DNA of 64,000 bases, taken from NCBI RefSeq assembly GCF_030272615.1, contig NC_081414.1, positions 909,297,009-909,361,008 of the forward strand. The letters run 5' to 3'. The stretch's first letter is position 1. Every line of letters starts with the position of its first letter. A program made the position numbers and the translations under genes. Under the pieces are notes generated by a model, which made no database searches, had not been told where the DNA came from, and saw only the letters and a list, made by a program, of their open reading frames with translations. Source of the stretch: Cryptomeria japonica. Taxonomy: Eukaryota > Streptophyta > Pinopsida > Cupressales > Cupressaceae. Below, piece after piece: positions 58,933-64,000 of this stretch.

Positions 58933-59424
58933 CAGGATTTGAAAACTTTAACAGTCAAGCAAACAAAGAAAATCAGTTTCGGCATACTTGAGCTTCTTAG
59001 GTTGTCTCTTCAGGTTTCATCTAGCATTCAGCCTGTTCTAAGGTTTCACACAGTCCATCATTGCTTCACATCTCATTTTACATTCACAATTGTCTAAACT
59101 TGAGTCAAAAGGTCACTTGCTTGTCCTCATCATATTTTGTCAACACACTACATACAACTACACTTTGCTAAGTGGTCCCTCATCAAGGTTTCTTACCTTT
59201 GGGTCTCATTTGGTCTTACTTAGAGTCAAGGTCAGCTTACCTCATCAAGAGAAACTATCCTCTCTTTGGAAGTCACACCTACTCTACTACTTACATACTT
59301 GGTCTTACACTTTGGACATTGCAAGTACACCCCAAGATTCATTTACACTCCATACAACTCTTGGTCTTCCATACTCTTTTCATTTTTCATCTAGTCTCTC
59401 ACATGTTGGTCTAACACCTAGTTC

Positions 59425-62400
59425 ATGGTTGAAACCCACCTTCAAAAATCTAGGAGAATAGCTAAAGAAGCTCAAGAATCCGTAAACATGAGTTCTTATG
59501 AGTATGACAATGATCTATTCTATAATCCTGAGCACACTACATTACCAGACATGAATGTTTATAGACACAATCCAAATGTGGAAAGCACAAACACTATAAA
59601 CAACAATGCTACACACAATGACACAGTGGACAACTCTTCAATATTATCAGCAGACATACAAGAATCCATAATGGATCCTCAATTCAATAGATTGGTTGAA
59701 GAGATAATGAGGAGAGATCGTCAATACTTTTTAAACATGATGGCACAAAGTGGAGCTAAAATACCGCATGATTTTGACTTATCTCAACTTATGGAAAGTC
59801 GACCCTCACAACAAACTCAACCTAACATGGATCAAAGGAGACCAAATAGTGGAGGAAATAGAGGACCGAATAATATGATGCCGGAGTCACCATCAGCTTT
59901 GCTTCAAAAGCCAGCAATCCCACATACACAAGCTCAAACATATGATACTTACACTCAAGGACCATCATGGAGGCCTTATGCTCAATCACATGCTCAAGGT
60001 ATGAATCAATCAAAACAAGTGGATACTCAAGGACATCCTCAAAATTTTGACACAAGGAGACCTCATGTCAAAATTGGGGGCAACATAATGGAAAATGAAA
60101 GGCCTATTGAATATGGTTTATACACACAAAATAGATATGGGGTCCCTCAACAAGAAGTTATGCCAAGTGCTCCATACATGTCGCAACAATATAGACCTCC
60201 ATATGGGCATGTCTACGATCAGTATCATCCATACATGCAACAAGCTCCTCCTCAAATGGGCATTTCAAACATGGGGTATGCTACAAGAAATCCATCTCCT
60301 CCCAAGAATAATTTGGAGCAACAAATTAGAGATCTACAAAAGAAAATGGAGGACATGAGTACACCAAAACCTACATACACTATGAGAGATATATGTCCTT
60401 ATCCCTTCGATAAGAGCATTCCAATGCCTCCATTTCCTCCACACTTTGTAACGCCAAAATTTGACAAATATAGAGGGAGAGGAGACCCCAAGGCACACAT
60501 AAGACAATTCTTCACAGCTTGCATTGAGGTAGCGGCAGAAGAAACATACTTAATGAGGTTATTCCCATAGAGCTTAGGCGACCAAGCTATGGAATGGTTT
60601 TCTCAATTACCTCTTGGTATTAAGTCATGGGGTGACTTAGCGGAGGCATTCATTCAGCATTTCTCTTACAACATTGAAACAGATGTCTCAGTTACTACCT
60701 TGTGCAATACTAAACAAAAGGAAGGAGAATCTTTCGCAACATTTTTACAAAGATGGAGAAATCTAGCTAGCAGATGCTCTTGTGAAATCCCACAGAAACA
60801 AATGGTAGAAATGTTCACACAAAATGTTAATAAGGCTATTGGCTATGATCTCAGAAAAGCTTGTTTGTCTACATTCAAGGATGTCATTGAAAAGGGCCTA
60901 GCAACAGAAAAGGTCTTAATTGAACAAGGAGTTATCAAACTATTCAAAGAAAACAAAGAGGACTTTAAAGGAAAGGACAAACCAAAATTTTGGAATAAGA
61001 ACAAGAACACAGTTAATGATGGTGTTGTTGATGCCAATACAGTGAGACCCAAGTTCGTCTTTTCTGGATCAAGTTCTACCAACAATCAGGTGAACACTCA
61101 AACAACTTCTAGACCACGAAGGAAGTACACTCCATTGGGGGAACCACTTGAATCAGTATTCAAAAAGCTTGTGGCAAACAAAGTGATCACAGTTCCAGAT
61201 TTTCCTCCATATGAACCAAAGGTCAAACCAAATTGGTGGAATGATGATGAGTATTGTGAGTTTCATAAGAGCAAGGGTCACAAGACAGGTAATTGCCATT
61301 GATTGAAAAACATTGTGCAAGATCTCATTGACAGAGGAGATATAGAGATTGAGGGACATTCATCTAATCAAGAGCATGAGATGTTTAAGGAACCATTCCC
61401 AAAACATGACAAAGGAAAAGGCAAAGTCACAGATGATCAAGCCAATTATACTAGAGCACCTTACAATTATGATTCTACTATCAATCACATCTCAATGGAC
61501 AATCATATCTCTACTATTACTATCAAGAACAAAAACCCTGAGAATCCTTCTCAGAGACCCAAAATTGTCCTAAAAGGTGTGGGATCTTCGTCCGAATCTA
61601 CCTCTGAATGTCATGTTACAACCCGTCAAGGTAAGATCACATTGCCAGGTACCCCCACTAAGAATACCAATCCTTTATCAATCAAGCCTAAGTACGACCT
61701 TGTAGAGCAATTAGGGAAGACACCTACACTCATCTCTATTCTTGAGCTCCTACGTATATCCCCTGCACATAAAGCTATCCTTGACAAAATCTTGAGAGAC
61801 ACTGCCGTCCCTACTGATCTGAACGTGGACCAGTTTCAGGCCATGGTGGGATACCTATCTGTTCCACACTCCCTCACATTTACAGAAGTCGATGACGCCT
61901 CCATAAGTCAGCCACATAATGCACCTCTACATGTTGAAGCCTTCATACATAAACATAGAATAAAGCGAGTCCTGATAGATGGAGGAGCAGGTCTTAATAT
62001 TTGTACCTTGAGTACCATCAGACAATTGGGATATTCTGATAGGGCTGTGAATTCTACAAACCAAATCACCATCAAGGCTTATGATGATGAAGAGCGCTCG
62101 TCCAAGGGCACAGTCACCTTACCGCTAAGAATAGGGCCAGTCACAAAGGATGTGGTTTGTCAAGTCCTAGACCTTGATCTCACATACAACATATTGCTAG
62201 GACGTCCTTGGATTCATGAAATGAGGGCAGTCCCATCAACATGCCATCAGTGCATTAAGTTTCCTCACAATGGAGTTGAAGTGACCGTCAATGGTGATCC
62301 AAATCCATTCATATATTGTAATAACTTGAGGTCACATACTGAAACTATCATTCCCAGTAATCGTGAGGCTACTCCTTCTTCAGCATATATTGATCCTGAG

Positions 62401-64000
62401 TCATTAAAGCCCTCGACATCCAAACAAGGTGAACTTAGAGCCAAGTTTCAAGACAAAGGCATGGGAGAATACACTCTGAATCAGACAATGTTTTTACGAC
62501 AAGTCCTAAGCTCTCCAAAGGAATATGGGAGGCCACATCCTGACAAGAAAATCTCCATCATGATACTCAAATGGGATCCTACCATCTTTCAAAAATGGGG
62601 TGAACTAGAAGAAGAAAATTTATATAAAATGCTCTATAAGGACGTTGAAGAGGACACACATGATCAGATTATTATACCCTGTGAGAACTATGGCAAAGGC
62701 TTCAAAATTTTGCAAAGATTTGGGTATGACGGAAAAAGCCCTCTCGGACTACGCAAAGAAGGTGTCATGGAGCCCTTACAACCTGAGCTAACTACAAGAA
62801 GGGAACGTTCCAAGGGGCTTGGTTTTCTGAATCCCAGACTACATAATAAAAGAACAAAAGAGGTATGGAAAATCAAAGTTGCTGAAGTTCAACAAGAGGA
62901 TTACTATTCCACAGACTCCAATGAGTGGGAATGGGGTTCAGACAAATCCTCCAGTGACTATGAGCTCACTAAAACATTCAGAGAGCCAGATGAACCCACA
63001 GAGGAGGAGGAATTTTACAAAAAGTTTAGAGTTGGTCAAGAACCAACCCATAAGGATCTCGCACAAGCTTCGTTTCAAGGTCCTAGGTCAAAATCACATA
63101 GGATGAGGACACCTGTCCCAGAAGGCTCTACTAGTGATGACAATTTGGATTTGCTCACGATCGAAACTGATGAGGAGAGTGCCATCGATGACCTCGACGA
63201 TTTCCTTGACATACCTGAATATAACCACATCTTCACTCTTCGTCCAGCAAACTCTGAAAACACTAATGACCTTCCCCTTGTTCACCCCCAACTCATTGAC
63301 TGGGATCATGAAGGACCAGCACAATTTGATACATTTCAAAATGACGAAGCTATTATCGACTACCTTGGCATTCGAGATGATCTTCCCCCTAGAGACCACA
63401 AAGCAGGATATGCCATAGAGCTCAACAACATAGCATACTTTGGTGAGGGTGTCGGGCCTTCTAGTCGCAAAAATGTGAAAATAAAAACAAAACAAGGGTC
63501 TTATGGCGAAAACCACACTGTGGCGCTATCTGACTCCAAAAAAGTAAAAAGAAAGGACGTATCTAAGGGTGAAAACCTCTCTGAGGCGCCCGAAGATGGA
63601 AGGCTCGACATTCTCCCAGCATCATACGAGGAAAAATCATCTATGTTGGTAGAGGAGACTATAAAGACAAACATTGGTACAGCAGAGGTTCCACACAACA
63701 TATTTTTGGCTCAATCATTGACAGAGGCCGAGAGGACAAAATTCATAAGCTTTTTCAAGGAACGACAAGTCAACTTTGCATGGTCATACGCTGATATGCC
63801 TGGGCTAGACCCGGATTTGGTGATGCATCATTTAACAGTCAAACCGGGGGCAAAACCAGTAAAGCAGAAATTAAGGAAAATGCATCCACGAGTGGCATTG
63901 CTAGTCAAGGCAGAGCTAGAGAAATTATTGGATGTCGGATTCATACGCCCAATTGATTATCCTGAATGGATTTCCAATTTAGTACCTGTCAGCAAACTGG
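59425..64000 (+). pseudogene. gypsy-2 gag-pol polyprotein (gag, zinc finger, protease, G-patch-like, start of RT), two stops
   Basis: One frame of about 1525 codons broken only by TAG at 60568-60570 and TGA at 61300-61302; the part from 61303 is open to the window end. The Met at 59425 is used; a Met at 59488 is an alternative. N-terminus: Gln/Pro/Asn-rich. Retrotrans_gag: about 60420-60960 (AMEWFSQLPLG, FATFLQRWRNLASRC). Zinc-finger-like: CEFHKSKGHKTGNCH (61255-61299). Protease: IDGGAGLNIC at 61975-62004, GRPWIHEMRAVPS near 62200. G-patch-like: YGKGFKILQRFGYDGKSPLG with later GLGF (about 62689-62826). RT begins near 63880. The TAG fits CAG and the TGA fits CGA. An acidic linker of about 350 residues separates G-patch and RT. 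Confidence 0.92.

Larger units (their letters stand above)
57224..59424 (+). other. gypsy-2 leader, 2.2 kb, with GCGTCTGTG arrays
   Basis: Long untranslated-looking leader between primer site and gag. It has two motif arrays (57305-57575 and 58783-58932) and a GC-rich middle part (about 57965-58510). ORFs here, such as 59090-59461 on the plus strand (Ser/Leu/Thr-rich) and 57449-57712 on the minus strand, have no recognisable motif. Tat/Ogre relatives are known for long leaders, sometimes with an extra ORF; I see no convincing one here. Confidence 0.65.
56423..64000 (+). mobile_element. Ty3/gypsy Tat-type element gypsy-2, 5' part, runs off window
   Basis: 5' LTR (56423-57202), non-Met primer site (57206-57223), a 2.2 kb leader, then one gag-pol frame (59425-64000) with two stops, still open in RT at the window end. 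The pol layout equals gypsy-1 (protease, long G-patch-like spacer, RT), so both belong to one broad lineage. It is inserted in the gypsy-4 LTR. Confidence 0.9.

Noticed and set aside
59090-59461. 123-residue ORF just before gypsy-2 gag
   Set aside because: Ser/Leu/Thr-rich low-complexity composition, overlaps the gag start, no motif; considered as an Ogre-type extra ORF but not supported.

Overview
The window is plant nuclear DNA made almost entirely of nested, decaying LTR retrotransposons, with a few broken gene fragments between them. There is no bacterial, organellar or viral-genome content. A gymnosperm, most likely a conifer, is inferred from four things: very low gene density, AT-rich and heavily decayed elements, several nesting layers, and a PPR pseudogene of the kind abundant in conifers. 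The species cannot be fixed from the sequence.

Layout, left to right. 1-601: GC-richer C-terminal relic of an unrecognised protein. 1204-8594: minus-strand Ty3/gypsy element of Tat type (gypsy-1) with a 1.6 kb 5' LTR, an almost intact pol and no recognisable gag. 8595-9250: plus-strand copia LTR fragment. 9262-20768: minus-strand copia element (copia-1), split by a complete nested copia element (copia-2, 12681-19212, target duplication GATCT). 20769-28860: AT-rich DNA with a 116-118 bp tandem repeat, two inverted copies of an exon-like segment, and a 374 bp poly(A) retroposon with a 14 bp target duplication. 28898-29548: last two exons of a short-chain dehydrogenase/reductase, minus strand. 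29886-36330: decayed DUF4283-type ORF split by a complete copia element (copia-3, 30147-35746, target duplication AAATG). 36331-44869: mostly empty DNA with a 1350 bp solo LTR (38588-39937, target duplication ATGTC). 44870-53240: decayed PPR gene, minus strand, split by a Ty3/gypsy chromovirus-like element (gypsy-3), whose RT is itself split by a 452 bp solo LTR. 53560-56422: heavily decayed gypsy element (gypsy-4). 56423-64000: a second Tat-type gypsy element (gypsy-2) sitting in the gypsy-4 LTR and running off the window end inside RT.

The elements share a decay style: reading frames broken mainly by single nonsense codons, many explained by one C-to-T or G-to-A change, as expected for methylated repeats. 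The most unusual content is in the two Tat-type elements. Both have a non-Met-tRNA primer site just after an LTR ending in ACA, and a long segment with a G-patch-like motif between protease and RT. Gypsy-1 also shows two RNase H domains and seems to be a pol-only, gag-less element. Gypsy-2 has a 2.2 kb leader with two arrays of a GCGTCTGTG motif, and an LTR with five consecutive AT palindromes.

No intact host gene was found. The host-derived pieces (SDR exons, PPR relic, exon-like inverted copies) are fragments.
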